From the NCBI GenBank assembly GCA_022414725.1, contig CM039464.1, positions 10,396,038-10,460,037 of the forward strand: a stretch of 64,000 bases of DNA, in the 5' to 3' direction. A model generated the notes under the pieces. The model was not told the DNA's origin. It searched no databases and saw nothing but the letters and a program-made list of their open reading frames with translations. The stretch's first letter is position 1; the number at the start of each line of letters is the position of its first letter. Below, in pieces: positions 47,106 through 55,695 of this stretch. Source of the DNA: Microglena sp. YARC. Lineage: Eukaryota; Chlorophyta; Chlorophyceae; Chlamydomonadales; Chlamydomonadaceae. A program made the translations under genes and the position numbers.

Positions 47106-47507
47106 TTAAGCGGATGTAGGCAAAGAAGAGTCAACATCAGACAACAAACAATGGACGTTGTACGCAGAACAATTATCAACATACCATCGTATTTCTTCCT
47201 CTGAAAAATTATCTGCATCCGCAACAGTAATAGACCGCAAAATACGCTTCAACATCTTAGTCAGGGTAGCGTTATTCGCCTTCAACACTGCAAGTTTTTT
47301 TCTAGATTCTGTAAGTTTTTTTGTATATTTAATATGAGATGATAAGATATTGATAGTCTCGCGTTGAGATTCTGCAATACTATTTCTAGATTCTGCAATA
47401 CTATTTCTAGATTCTGCAATATCCTTGCTAAATTCTACAATCTCCTTGATATAGTATAACATAACCATAACACCAATTCCGATACCGAAATAAGAGTGTA
47501 TACCCAT
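47106..47507 (-). CDS. Membrane-anchored coiled-coil protein (133 aa)
   Basis: Starts MGIHSYFGIGIGVMVMLYYI, an N-terminal membrane helix, then heptad-like repeats (IAESRNSIAESRNSIAES, three DNA-level copies of 21 bp at 47376-47425) and a helical region KLTESRKKLAVLKANNATLT. The C-terminal 40 residues (NFSEEEIRWYVDNCSAYNVH) look globular. Same architecture as 13474, 21010 and 53048. Intact. Confidence 0.7.
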   Translation of the reverse strand: MGIHSYFGIGIGVMVMLYYIKEIVEFSKDIAESRNSIAESRNSIAESQRETINILSSHIKYTKKLTESRKKLAVLKANNATLTKMLKRILRSITVADADNFSEEEIRWYVDNCSAYNVHCLLSDVDSSLPTSA

Positions 47508-47539
47508 CTCTGCTTAAAACCTATAAAAAGATATAAATG

Positions 47540-47850
47540 ATTCAGACGTGTGTCATGAATGGACGGACGGACGGACAGACTGACTGACTGACTTGACTGA
47601 CTGACGGTGTGGATGCGACAGTGTTCCGCATCTTGTGTCCTCCGATACATGCGACAGTTTTCCGCCGTTTGCTTGTGTCCTCCGATACCACTGACGATCT
47701 CGCTTCTTGCAAGCTTGATGTGAACTGTGGGCTCCCCTCCGGTCGCCCACCCGCTCGGTTCCTGATCGGATAACGCACGCATGCCTGCGATTTTGGGGGA
47801 CTCGGCATATTATGTAACATAATTCCCTTGTCCGAGTGTACAATGAACAG
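47540..47850. repeat. Composite repeat (short form) plus family-3 end
   Basis: GACGGACGGACGGACAGACT runs (47562-47605), two TGCGACAGT..TTCCGC units with TGTGTCCTCCGATAC, then a single hairpin GTGGGC/GCCCAC around TCCCCTCCGGTC (47727-47750). It is cut and joined to an inverted family-3 Fanzor-side end (47788-47840, palindrome 47809-47823). Confidence 0.75.
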
Positions 47851-47984
47851 TGTACAATGAACGGTGTACGCGAGTCATCAAATGATTCCAATCTGCCCGC
47901 GCTCCCCATTCATTGCTGTCCCCGGCTGGCCTGAGCTTGCTGTAATGTGTTGGGATAGCGACACACCAGACCGCCTCTTGCAAA

Positions 47985-48367
47985 TTATATTACATCCCCA
48001 GGGGATTTGTCGGAGTATAACGCTTTTTTTAAAAGATGTAATTGCATCTCTTTTCTTTCCTGGCTCAATTCGAAGAACGCGTCCATGTTTATAAGCGTAT
48101 ACAATGTGTTGTATTGCACTTGTATGAAGTCCATATATCGGACTTTACATCCAGGATTTCGGATTCTGTACGCTTTGTCTTTTTTTACGATTTCAACGTG
48201 CTTCACATAACGTTGTTTATCTTTCACATAGTCAGCATGTCGCATTTCGGTGTGACACACGTCACCATTTAGAAATAGAACGCCATTGACGGCAGAAATA
48301 TACCAGTTGAACAGGTCTATTGGTTCGCCTTTAATAAGTATGTGTTTTGCGTGTTAGTGTTTGCATT
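47985..48367 (-). pseudogene. Hypothetical gene, probable frameshift near its start
   Basis: A start MQTLTRKTHTY (48367) ends quickly, but the next frame continues smoothly from the A4 run near 48343 as LIKGEPIDLFNWYISAVNGV, then MRHADYVKDKQRYVKHVEIV and INMDAFFELSQERKEMQLHL to 47985. Joined length about 128 residues. No family recognised. Confidence 0.45.
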
Positions 48368-48532
48368 TTTATGAAGAAGAAAGATTTTTCACACGCACAT
48401 CGGAACGCAATCGGATTATGTATGTAACTAACGCAATCGGATTATGTATGTAACTGTAAGCCTCTTGCCACAGCTGGGGAATTGATACTTGCACCGCTTT
48501 GAATCTTTATTTGAGACCAACCAAGATGTCTA
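48368..48532. other. Short spacer with a duplicated 27-bp block
   Basis: ACGCAATCGGATTATGTATG occurs twice in tandem (48408 and 48433). No gene. Confidence 0.6.
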
Positions 48533-51292
48533 CAGTTGGCGGAACAGTAAAATGAAACATATATCAGATGGAAATGTACGATAGAAAATTGGCGTTAAGA
48601 ATGGTCGCTGACTTGTGTGTGTTCAAAACTTCTGTGTTTACGAATGAATGAATCGATACAAAGACGCACGTGTCTGATATGATTTCCTTAGCATTCAGCA
48701 ACCTCACTGATAAAATCATTATGGGTTGTTTTGACCACGTATGGAACACGTATGTGATGTTGGTATAAAGAGTTCTGTGATGTATAAATTATGTAAGATG
48801 GCAACGAAACCTCCGACAGTCGCTAAATTGAAGGAGCTACTAAAATTGGCCGAAGTAGCATACTCATCAAAGGACAAGAAGGACGATATTGTCCGTTTAT
48901 GCGAAGACAATGGTCTCATCGCCAGACCCCCTCCAGAATACAAGACGGTGGAAAAGATGTGTGTCGTGAAATGCGCCCTGAAGAAGGCAATGAGTCTTGA
49001 CGATGAAGAATTCGGTAAGTTTAGGGAGCATGTGGACCAGCTCGTCAATGTGGTGAGCCGCATGTTACGGCGGTCCAGTCTTGTGCTGACTTTCCACATC
49101 ACGAGTCTATTAGAGAAAGGTCTGGATATTCCAGACCTGTACAACATGAAAGATACCTACTGGAAGGATTGGCTCCGTATCGGGGTAGACGGAATCTTCC
49201 CTGATGAGGAAAGCAAGATATCGTACGAAGCTGTGAAGGACTCCATCGGCGATGTAATTGGTAATGACGACGCTGACTACATCAAGTCTTATCCGATCTA
49301 TTTCGATCAGGTATTGAACTATGCAGGTCACACATTGAGCACTGTCGTGTCAAACAACGCATGGGTTCCTTTGATACCACGTCTGGCCAGACTCACTTCC
49401 ACCACTTTAAATAAATTAAATGCCCCGAAGACGCTGGACACATCGAAGATCATTCGGGGATACGACGTGATGCAGGCTATTCAGCAAGAAGTCCAAAACA
49501 TGGAGGGATGGCCAGAGTCTGTTCAAGAGTACGTCAATGAAGTTAGGGAGATGCTGAGTGTTCCAGATGGAAGTCGAGTTTATGATAACTATGGCAAAGA
49601 CATGGACTTTCCGACCATGGTCCGGTTTAATTATTGGATACAGACACGGTTGGAGGATATGGATGCACGTCGTATCCGATTGATGCCCATCTTCAATGTC
49701 CAACGGGTGCATGTTCGCCTTGACCTGAAGACCCTCGTGAACCTGTTCAGGCACATGTTCCCCAATGACCAGAACATCGTTGAGCTTTCCAAGTGGGAAC
49801 ATGTAAAGAATCCCGACAGCTTCATGTTGCCCCAGAGGCCTGCACAGAAGAAGAAAAAATCATGTGGTCCTGGTGAATGGGATGCATACAAGTCGGTCCT
49901 GAAGCAGTACGATGATGATGTTAAGGATATCAAGGCTACTGACGAGTACAGACATGCAAAGGGTTTGTATGACACGCTTGTGAACGCCCGAAAAACAGTC
50001 GCAGGTTCCTTCTTCAGAAAACCACCTGTCAAGAATGGGTGGGTTTTCGACTGCAGCATCTGTACTGACGGAGTCTCTTTGAGCATGCAGTACAGCAAGA
50101 CAGTACAGGTCCTTGTCTCAGATTTGAAGAAGACCTGTAAGAAGCCTCGTAAAGAAGAAGGTATCAAGATCGCAGAAAAATACGACGGCTCACTTAAAAC
50201 GATATTGCCCGATATGGGTATCGTCGTCCTGGGTGTGGACCCAGGACGGAGCAACATCGCTACGGTAACGTATTTGGCAGACGATAAAAATAAGACATGG
50301 AAGCTGACACGTGGTGCATTTTACCACAAGTCGGGTATCAAGAAGCAGACAAGGCAGAAGGAACTGCGTTTTTGCTGACATGATTCCTATGTGGGAGTCT
50401 CTGCGTGAAAATGGAGCAGCTTTGAGTACATCGAGGACGGATAAGATATCCGCGTACTTGTCAAATTACGCTAAGTTTTCTGACGAGTGGTGGAGATTGG
50501 CTTTGCGACGCCGAGAATCCCGTGACAACTTTCAGCGTTACATCGGAAAACGAAAGGTCAAAGACTCTTTCTGGGCGGGTATCAAGCGGTGCATGATGAA
50601 AGAACTTCCTGGTATGAAGGTTTGCGTGGCCTACGGATCTGCCATCACGAAACTGAAGCCTACTGGACCTGGAGAAGTTGCAGTTCCCACTGGGGCCATG
50701 TTCGCATCGTGTAAAAGAATTTTCAAAGAGGACGTTTCTGTGACAGATGAGTTCAAAACGACTCTTATGTCGTGGGAGACGGGTAAAAGAAAAAGAACGT
50801 GTTTACAAGATCCCAAGTGTTTGTTCAGCAGACGTGAATCTTAGGTTGGGTGGTGAACGTTTTGGTCACACTAAATCGAAAACGATGCCAAAGGTCGCTG
50901 ATTGCGACCACTTAGGGGTAAGGTTGTACAATAAACGTAAAGGCGCACAAGAGAAGCACAGGAGGGGTGGCTTCGCCACTTCCCTTGTCGATTCTCAAAA
51001 ATCGATCGAGCGGTACCCAGAGGTACGAGGACTGCGATTCTCTCCAGAAACATGCATTTACTCGGACCGGGATCGCTCTTCTGCTCTCACAATCGCAAGG
51101 CTGCACTGCATGGAATTGATGGGTCTAGGACGACCTCTTCCATTTGCCCACAGCAGCTCTGTTGTTGTTGATGAATAAAAACTCGTATTGTTGTAGACAC
51201 CACTCGGTCCCCCTCCGGTGGTCGCGACAACATTAGGTTACACCGCAAGGTGTACCGTACACTCCGGTTTCATTTTAGTATTCCGTCGAGTG
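48533..51292 (+). mobile_element. Fanzor/mariner element, family 2B, transposase mostly deleted
   Basis: Left end CAGTTGGCGGAACAGTAAAA, right end ..TTAGTATTCCGTCGAGTG, TA on both sides. 48570-48735 keeps only the first and last codons of the transposase (YDRKLALRMVADL on the plus strand, then the C-terminal DNA), joined by an internal deletion. The Fanzor gene is nearly complete. Confidence 0.9.
48798..51178 (+). pseudogene. Fanzor, family 2B, two frameshifts
   Basis: Starts MATKPPTVAKLKELLKLAEV (48741 upstream also possible) with the same SAP-like motif as the 2A copy. The first frame runs to 50378 and includes RuvC-I VLGVDPGRSNIATVTY; the second (about 50370-50790) carries RWWRLALRRRESRDNFQRYI-like sequence, GPGEVAVPTGAMFASCKRIF and DEFKTT; the third ends with DRDRSSALTIARLHCMELMG. 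The shifts are at TTTTTGCTGAC (50370) and at GGGTAAAAG (50783), where the remnant at 27615-28128 has one A fewer. Otherwise about 70-80% like 2A by eye. No zinc cysteines. Confidence 0.88.
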
Positions 51293-51293
51293 T

Positions 51294-51563
51294 ATGCCCG
51301 TTGTCTTTGTCCAATATATCCACCAAATGGGTGCTTCGATCCGTGTATACGATGACATTCCCGAGGACATGGTCGTTCGCCTCTCTGCGGATGCGGAAAA
51401 TGGAGGCGGCCAAGGATTGGTCGATGGCAGTGCACTCATGGACTCGTTCTACAAAACGCATGGATACGGAAGGGAAATCGGGCAGGGCGACTACAGCACA
51501 ACTCCCAAATGGACGATGATCATGAACAAATGCGCAGTATTCTGCCTGAAGCAGATTCATTAG
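51294..51563 (+). CDS. Hypothetical protein whose start codon abuts a transposon end
   Basis: 89 residues, MPVVFVQYIHQMGASIRVYD, beta-rich with LMDSFYKTHGYGREIG. The ATG uses the A of the TA target duplication at 51293-51294, so the transposon insertion may have truncated a longer protein or supplied the start. The opposite strand is also open but less convincing. Confidence 0.45.
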   Translation: MPVVFVQYIHQMGASIRVYDDIPEDMVVRLSADAENGGGQGLVDGSALMDSFYKTHGYGREIGQGDYSTTPKWTMIMNKCAVFCLKQIH

Positions 51564-51659
51564 TAGCATGTAAGAGCGACAACTCGCGCCGCGTCTGCTG
51601 CGCTGTGCCTTCATAAAAGACTGCGAAATACTTTGTTGCTCCAGCCCAGCTGTCAATGT

Positions 51660-52320
51660 GTCCTGATGTGATGATCAACGGTTGCGATGCGAGCGATCGT
51701 CCCCCGTAAGTCGACATCGTCCCCCGTAAGTCGACATCGTCCCCCGTAAGTCGACATCGTTCCGCCGTGATACGAGAGGTCGCCATGTGATGTGATGTGA
51801 TGTGATGTGACTTGACTCGATTCGACTCGACAGTTTCCGCCGTGATACGAGAGGTCGGTCGCCATGTGATGTGATGTGACTTGATGTGGTGTGACAGTGT
51901 TCCGCATCTCCGATACATTCGATCTTGCGTGTGTCCTCCGATACATTCGACAGTGTTCCGCCGTTTGCTTGTGTCCTCCGATACCGCTTCTTCCAAGCTT
52001 GATGTGAACTGTGGGCTCCCCTCCGGTCGCCCACCCGCTCGGTTCCTCGCGGACCCTTTGTGGGGGCTCCCCTCCGGTCGCCCCCAGTCGCTCCGCTGTG
52101 GGGAGGTGAAAGGGGCTCCGCCGCTTGTTATATGTTAATGTGAGACGGTTCTCATCCAAGTGTTGTTTGTTATCTTTGCCTCGACTCGACTCGACAGTTT
52201 CCGCCGTCATGTAATGCGAGAGGTCGGTCGCCATGTGATGTGATGTGATGTGACTCGACTCGACAGATGCCGCCGCCTGATGCGAGAGGTCGGTCGCCAT
52301 GTGCAATACTTTGGCGATGG
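51660..52320. repeat. Composite repeat, full form
   Basis: Order: three CCCCCGTAAGTCGACATCGT units (51701-51757); GACTCGACA..GAGAGGTCGCCATGTG units; TGTGTCCTCCGATACATTCG units (51923-51985); hairpins GTGGGC/GCCCAC and GGGGGC/GCCCCC with loop TCCCCTCCGGTC (52010-52086); GTGAAAGGGGCTCCGCCGCT; then further GACTCGACA units. No gene. Confidence 0.85.
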
Positions 52321-52367
52321 CAGCCAAGCGTTCCGCAATTTTCTGGATCTGCTCCGACTCACATGGC

Positions 52368-52741
52368 CTACGTTGCAAGTGACGCCAAGAGTTTAGATTT
52401 CATATTTGATGTGATGTAGTGTGGGTGAGAGGGAGCAGGAATGCATGGCATACACGACTTATCAACACACCTTCCCAAGCGGCACGTTGCAGCAAACTTG
52501 TCACAATTCTCCTCAACGAGGTTGTACTCTACTACCGAGCCCTGCTCCACCAGATACTGTGCGAGCTTGAGTGAGCAGTCGAGCGGCAACGCATCCTTGT
52601 AAACGAGCACAGCTCCTGCATCTGCGCCTTTAATAAATAAGCCTAACGAACGTCTTGCCAAACCATCAGGCATGATGTCGAGGACATGTGCATGACCGTG
52701 CTCACTTGTTCCTGCAAAAATGCCGTGATGCCAGTACCCCT
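52368..52741 (-). pseudogene. LRAT/NlpC-P60-like protein, N-terminally truncated
   Basis: Read from 52741: KGYWHHGIFAGTSEHGHAHV with the catalytic-type histidine, then VEYNLVEENCDKFAATCRLG, the NC(E/D)xFA motif with the nucleophilic cysteine of LRAT/H-REV107-like enzymes. The part before GYWHHG is missing because a family-2 MITE begins at 52744. These papain-fold proteins act as acyltransferases or phospholipases on lipids. The C-terminal tail (CMPCIPAPSHPHYITS) is unrecognised. The other half of such a gene is at 11592-11917. Confidence 0.78.
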
Positions 52742-52743
52742 TA

Positions 52744-53045
52744 CACTCGACGGAATACTAAAATGAAACCGGAGTGTACGGTACACCTTGCGGTGTAACC
52801 TAATGTTGTCGCGACCACCGGAGGGGGACCGAGTGGTGTCTACAACAATACGAGTTTTTATTCATCAACAACAACAGAGCTGCTGTGGGCAAATGGAAGA
52901 GGTCGTCCTAGACCCATCAATTCCATGCAGTGCAGCCTTGCGATTGTGAGAGCAGAAGAGCGATTCTTAACGCCAATTTTCTAACGGCGATGTCGTACAT
53001 TTATTTCCATCTGATATATGTTTCATTTTACTGTTCCGCCGACTG
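52744..53045. mobile_element. 302-bp MITE of family 2B
   Basis: Left end CACTCGACGGAATACTAAAA, right end ..TTACTGTTCCGCCGACTG, TA on both sides. Internally it joins the last 100 or so bases of Fanzor coding (minus strand, up to GAGCAGAAGAGCGAT) directly to the transposase 5' end (TCTTAACGCCAATTTTCTAA). A textbook internal-deletion MITE keeping both native ends. Confidence 0.95.
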
Positions 53046-53047
53046 TA

Positions 53048-53297
53048 GTCCGCACCGTAACTGTCTGACGGCATCGTCCGCCCTCTTCCTCTCTGACACG
53101 AGGAGCTCTTCCACCCTCTTCCTCTCTGACAAGAGGAGCTTATCATTAGACTGTGCCCGTTGTTCAGCAGACTGTGCCCGTTGTTCAGCAGCATCTACCC
53201 TTTCCTTGATCTGCTTGAAGGTCTTCCAATACACGTACCATCCGGCAGCTATGGCGAGTATGACAATCAGCGTGCGATGGGTCGGTTGCATCATCAT
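53048..53297 (-). CDS. Membrane-anchored coiled-coil protein, C terminus cut by MITE
   Basis: Starts MMMQPTHRTLIVILAIAAGW with a membrane helix (residues 8-24), then a coiled coil (KQIKERVDAAEQRAQSAEQR) with tandem AEQRAQS and LLSERKRVEEL units. The last few residues (LQSAEQ) and the stop are inside the family-2 terminus that ends at 53045, so the natural end is lost. Sister genes in architecture: 13474, 21010, 47106. Confidence 0.65.
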
Positions 53298-53379
53298 CCC
53301 CCTATACTCAGTGGACGATTCAAATGAAACTTACATATAAATAATGGTGTGTTGAAGATGTCTTAATACATACATGGTC

Positions 53380-53445
53380 ATGATGGTGTACGCGAGTCAT
53401 CAAATGAATCCCCCCACTCCGCGACCCCCCTATCGATATACGAGA
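53380..53445. repeat. GGTGTACGCGAGTCATCAAA repeat
   Basis: GGTGTACGCGAGTCATCAAA followed by CCCCCCACTCCGCGACCCCC and TATCGATATACGAG. Also at 54347-54405 and, diverged, 47861-47900. Confidence 0.7.
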
Positions 53446-53454
53446 GTGCTTGTA

Positions 53455-53562
53455 CACTCGACGGAATACTAAAATGAAACCGGAGTGCTACACCATTTGG
53501 TTACACCGTAAGGTGTGCCGTACACTCCAGGAGGCGGTTTCATTTTAGTATTCCGTCAAGTG
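53455..53562. mobile_element. 108-bp palindromic MITE of family 2
   Basis: CACTCGACGGAATACTAAAA at the left, inverted equivalent at the right, TA outside. It is almost entirely two inverted Fanzor-side termini back to back, including the hairpin sequence TTACACCGTAAGGTGTG. Confidence 0.88.
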
Positions 53563-53771
53563 TAGCCCGAGGTGTCCGTGGCAAGGACATATGCCAATGT
53601 GTATCGGTGTGCGTGCTGGCGACAGAGGTTCACAATGGGGGAGCCAAGCTGCGCGAAGAGCTGGTGGCATTTGTTCGAAGCAATGCTGATGCGCTGGTGT
53701 TGGTCGTGAAACTGTATAAGAGCGGGCGACTTCTATTCATGCAAGTGTAAATAGCATTGTGAGCGAATTAC

Positions 53772-54279
53772 ATGGCCTGCGTGCAACGTAAATACGGAAT
53801 CCCTTGCCAAGCATATTCCAATAAATGTCACCGCCATCTTGCTCACATTCCAACCTGTGCAGTTGACAGCATCGCTTACTTGGAAGGACTGGTTAAGGCG
53901 AAAAAAAGAATTGGAGGCCCAGGTCGACGTCATGTCAGCCAAAGCTGTACAGGATGCAGCCAGGGTGGACCATCTGGCATCTCACTCCAATGTCATGGCA
54001 TCTTACTCCAATGTCATGTCAGCCCAAGCTGTACAGGATGCAGCCAGGGTGGACCATCTGGCATCTCACTCCAATGTCATGTCAGCCCAAGCTGTACAGG
54101 ATGCAGCCAGGGTGGACCATCTGGCATCTTACTCCAATGTCATTTCAGCCCAAGCTGTACAGGATGCAGCCAGGGCCAACTGTCTGGAGGCCCAGGTCAG
54201 CCAGTTGTCAGCGCAGCTCGCTAGGTTACACAACCCGGGTATGCATTTCTACGGCGATGGCAACATCACCCCGCCTTGA
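53772..54279 (+). pseudogene. Helical repeat protein, frameshift at an A7 run
   Basis: First frame: MACVQRKYGIPCQAYSNKCH to IAYLEGLVKAKK; at the A7 run 53900-53906 the sense moves to the next frame, KELEAQVDVMSAKAVQDAAR, followed by four repeats of AQAVQDAARVDHLASHSNVM and an end SAQLARLHNPGMHFYGDGNI. The repeats are 54-60 bp at DNA level and very similar. Predicted coiled coil of about 168 residues if joined. Confidence 0.6.
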
Positions 54280-54325
54280 GATTATTTCGCTACAGACTTT
54301 GTGTTGAAACAATGTTTGTTGTTGC

Positions 54326-54437
54326 AAGCCCAAGTGTTACAGTGATGGTGTACGCGAGTCATCAAATGAATCCCCCCACTCCGCGATCCCCCTATCGATA
54401 TCGTTACAGTTATAATAAGCCCAAGTGTTACAGTGAA
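54326..54437. mobile_element. Repeat block flanked by 20-bp direct repeats
   Basis: AAGCCCAAGTGTTACAGTGA occurs at 54328-54347 and 54418-54437. Between them is the GGTGTACGCGAGTCATCAAA block. This looks like insertion with a long target duplication, or slippage around a repeat. Confidence 0.5.
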
Positions 54438-54472
54438 TCTTGTCTTGGGCAGCTTTACCGTTGAATTTAAGC

Positions 54473-54771
54473 CAATAATGAAAATAATTGCTACACTTGC
54501 AACGATGTCTTAAATGCATACAGAGCGAAAAGATTGGGATACAATGAGAATAATTTTGAACAGTGCAGGAATGCAGAGGCACGGGAACAAGCGCAGGCAG
54601 ATGCACAAGATCGTGCACAATTGGAGGCTCAGGCACAGGCAGCGCATTCGGCAACAGGTTGTTTACGGTGCCAATAATGCAAATAATTGCTCCACTTGCA
54701 ACGATGTCATAAATGCATACAAAGCGAGAGGATGGGCATACGACCAGACAAAATTTAAACAGTGCAAGTGA
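54473..54771 (+). pseudogene. Protein with two CxxC..AY..F.QC modules, frameshifted
   Basis: Frame one: NNCYTCNDVLNAYRAKRLGY, NENNFEQC, then a Glu/Ala/Gln coiled stretch (AEAREQAQADAQDRAQLEAQ). After a shift near 54660 another frame gives NNCSTCNDVINAYKARGWAY, DQTKFKQCK and stop. The CxxC-x-DV-x-AY...F-x-QC module, present twice, resembles a short Cys module I know from virion or membrane proteins of large DNA viruses. No ATG is in frame upstream; another shift may hide the start. Confidence 0.5.
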
Positions 54772-54972
54772 CCCCAACCTACAAATTCAAATATAAATGC
54801 ATCAGTAACCCGAAATACTTGGGATGTTTCGCAAAGCATTCAGTCGATCGACCTCTCCTGATGTCAACCACAGTCGCATAAATTCCAAATTGAAAACCCA
54901 CGGGGCAGTGGAACACCAATACGATTTTGAATCAACAAATTGGAGGATGTTAACGAGAATATCGTGGTTCTT

Positions 54973-55085
54973 ACAGTCGGAGACGCAATTTGTGGGACAC
55001 CCTACCGGTGATCCTTGAACCCAATGGGTAGATCAGCTAAAAAGGAGAGCACATATGTTTGCCCTTCATCTCTGTATTTCAGCAT
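54973..55085. mobile_element. Family-3 left terminus with right-side repeat
   Basis: CAGTCGGAGACGCAATTTGT, then GGGACACCCTACCGGTGATCC, the same junction as 42843. Diverged and shortened. Confidence 0.65.
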
Positions 55086-55108
55086 TTAAGCCCGCAATTA
55101 TGCGGCGT

Positions 55109-55387
55109 TTACGGATATGTCACTAGCATAACGCCCGCTAAGATGCGTACGCGTCTAGTTCCTTTTACTTTGCAGTTGAAAAAGCGCATGCACATCGATT
55201 CCGTTGACAAAATATCATAGATCACATGTTTAGCGACCCAAAGGATGTCATTTGTTTCAATAATGCAGTGGTCCATGAACGCTGTGTGCAATATGTCCGT
55301 CGGCACCCAAGCCTTATCCGAAACTTCACAATGTTTTCCGATAAAGTTTGAAAACAAGTTCTCGATACGCTCTTGCTCGTTCATCAT
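55109..55387 (-). CDS. Triplicated hypothetical protein, copy 1
   Basis: 92 residues starting MMNEQERIENLFSNFIGKHC. Pattern FIGKHCEVSDKAWVPTDILH, then an end RFFNCKVKGTRRVRILAGVM resembles the winged-helix tail seen in D5/P4-type primases and some viral regulators (fold guess only). A near-identical copy is at 59539-59817 and a broken one at 61108-61381. An in-frame start at 55453 adds hydrophobic residues and is less likely. Confidence 0.6.
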   Translation of the reverse strand: MMNEQERIENLFSNFIGKHCEVSDKAWVPTDILHTAFMDHCIIETNDILWVAKHVIYDILSTESMCMRFFNCKVKGTRRVRILAGVMLVTYP

Positions 55388-55521
55388 TTGATGAAAGATT
55401 GGTTGTTGAATTAAAGTTACACCGGTCAATAATGTTACAGTATATTGAATCAATTACAATTCTCTATGTACAACTGTATGTTCATGTGCGTCAACGAATT
55501 GAGTCCGGGCAGTTGTGATAT

Positions 55522-55687
55522 AATGGGCGTTCCTGCCTCCCGGCCGTTTTTTTTAAATTTCTAATCAGGATTTAGAGCATCCTGAACGACTCGCTAGCTT
55601 GAGACATTAGCACCAAGGAATCACAAATCCGCTCCATACCATGTTTCGAAACCAGTCAAAATCGGCCGGGAGGCAGGAACGCCCATT
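55522..55687. mobile_element. 166-bp MITE copy
   Basis: Ends AATGGGCGTTCCTGCCTCCC and GGAGGCAGGAACGCCCATT. Flanks differ (ATAT left, ACAC right), so no target duplication: it was probably moved as part of a larger rearrangement. The left flank GGGCAGTTGTGATAT is also found at 59938. Confidence 0.92.
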
Positions 55688-55695
55688 ACACTGTT

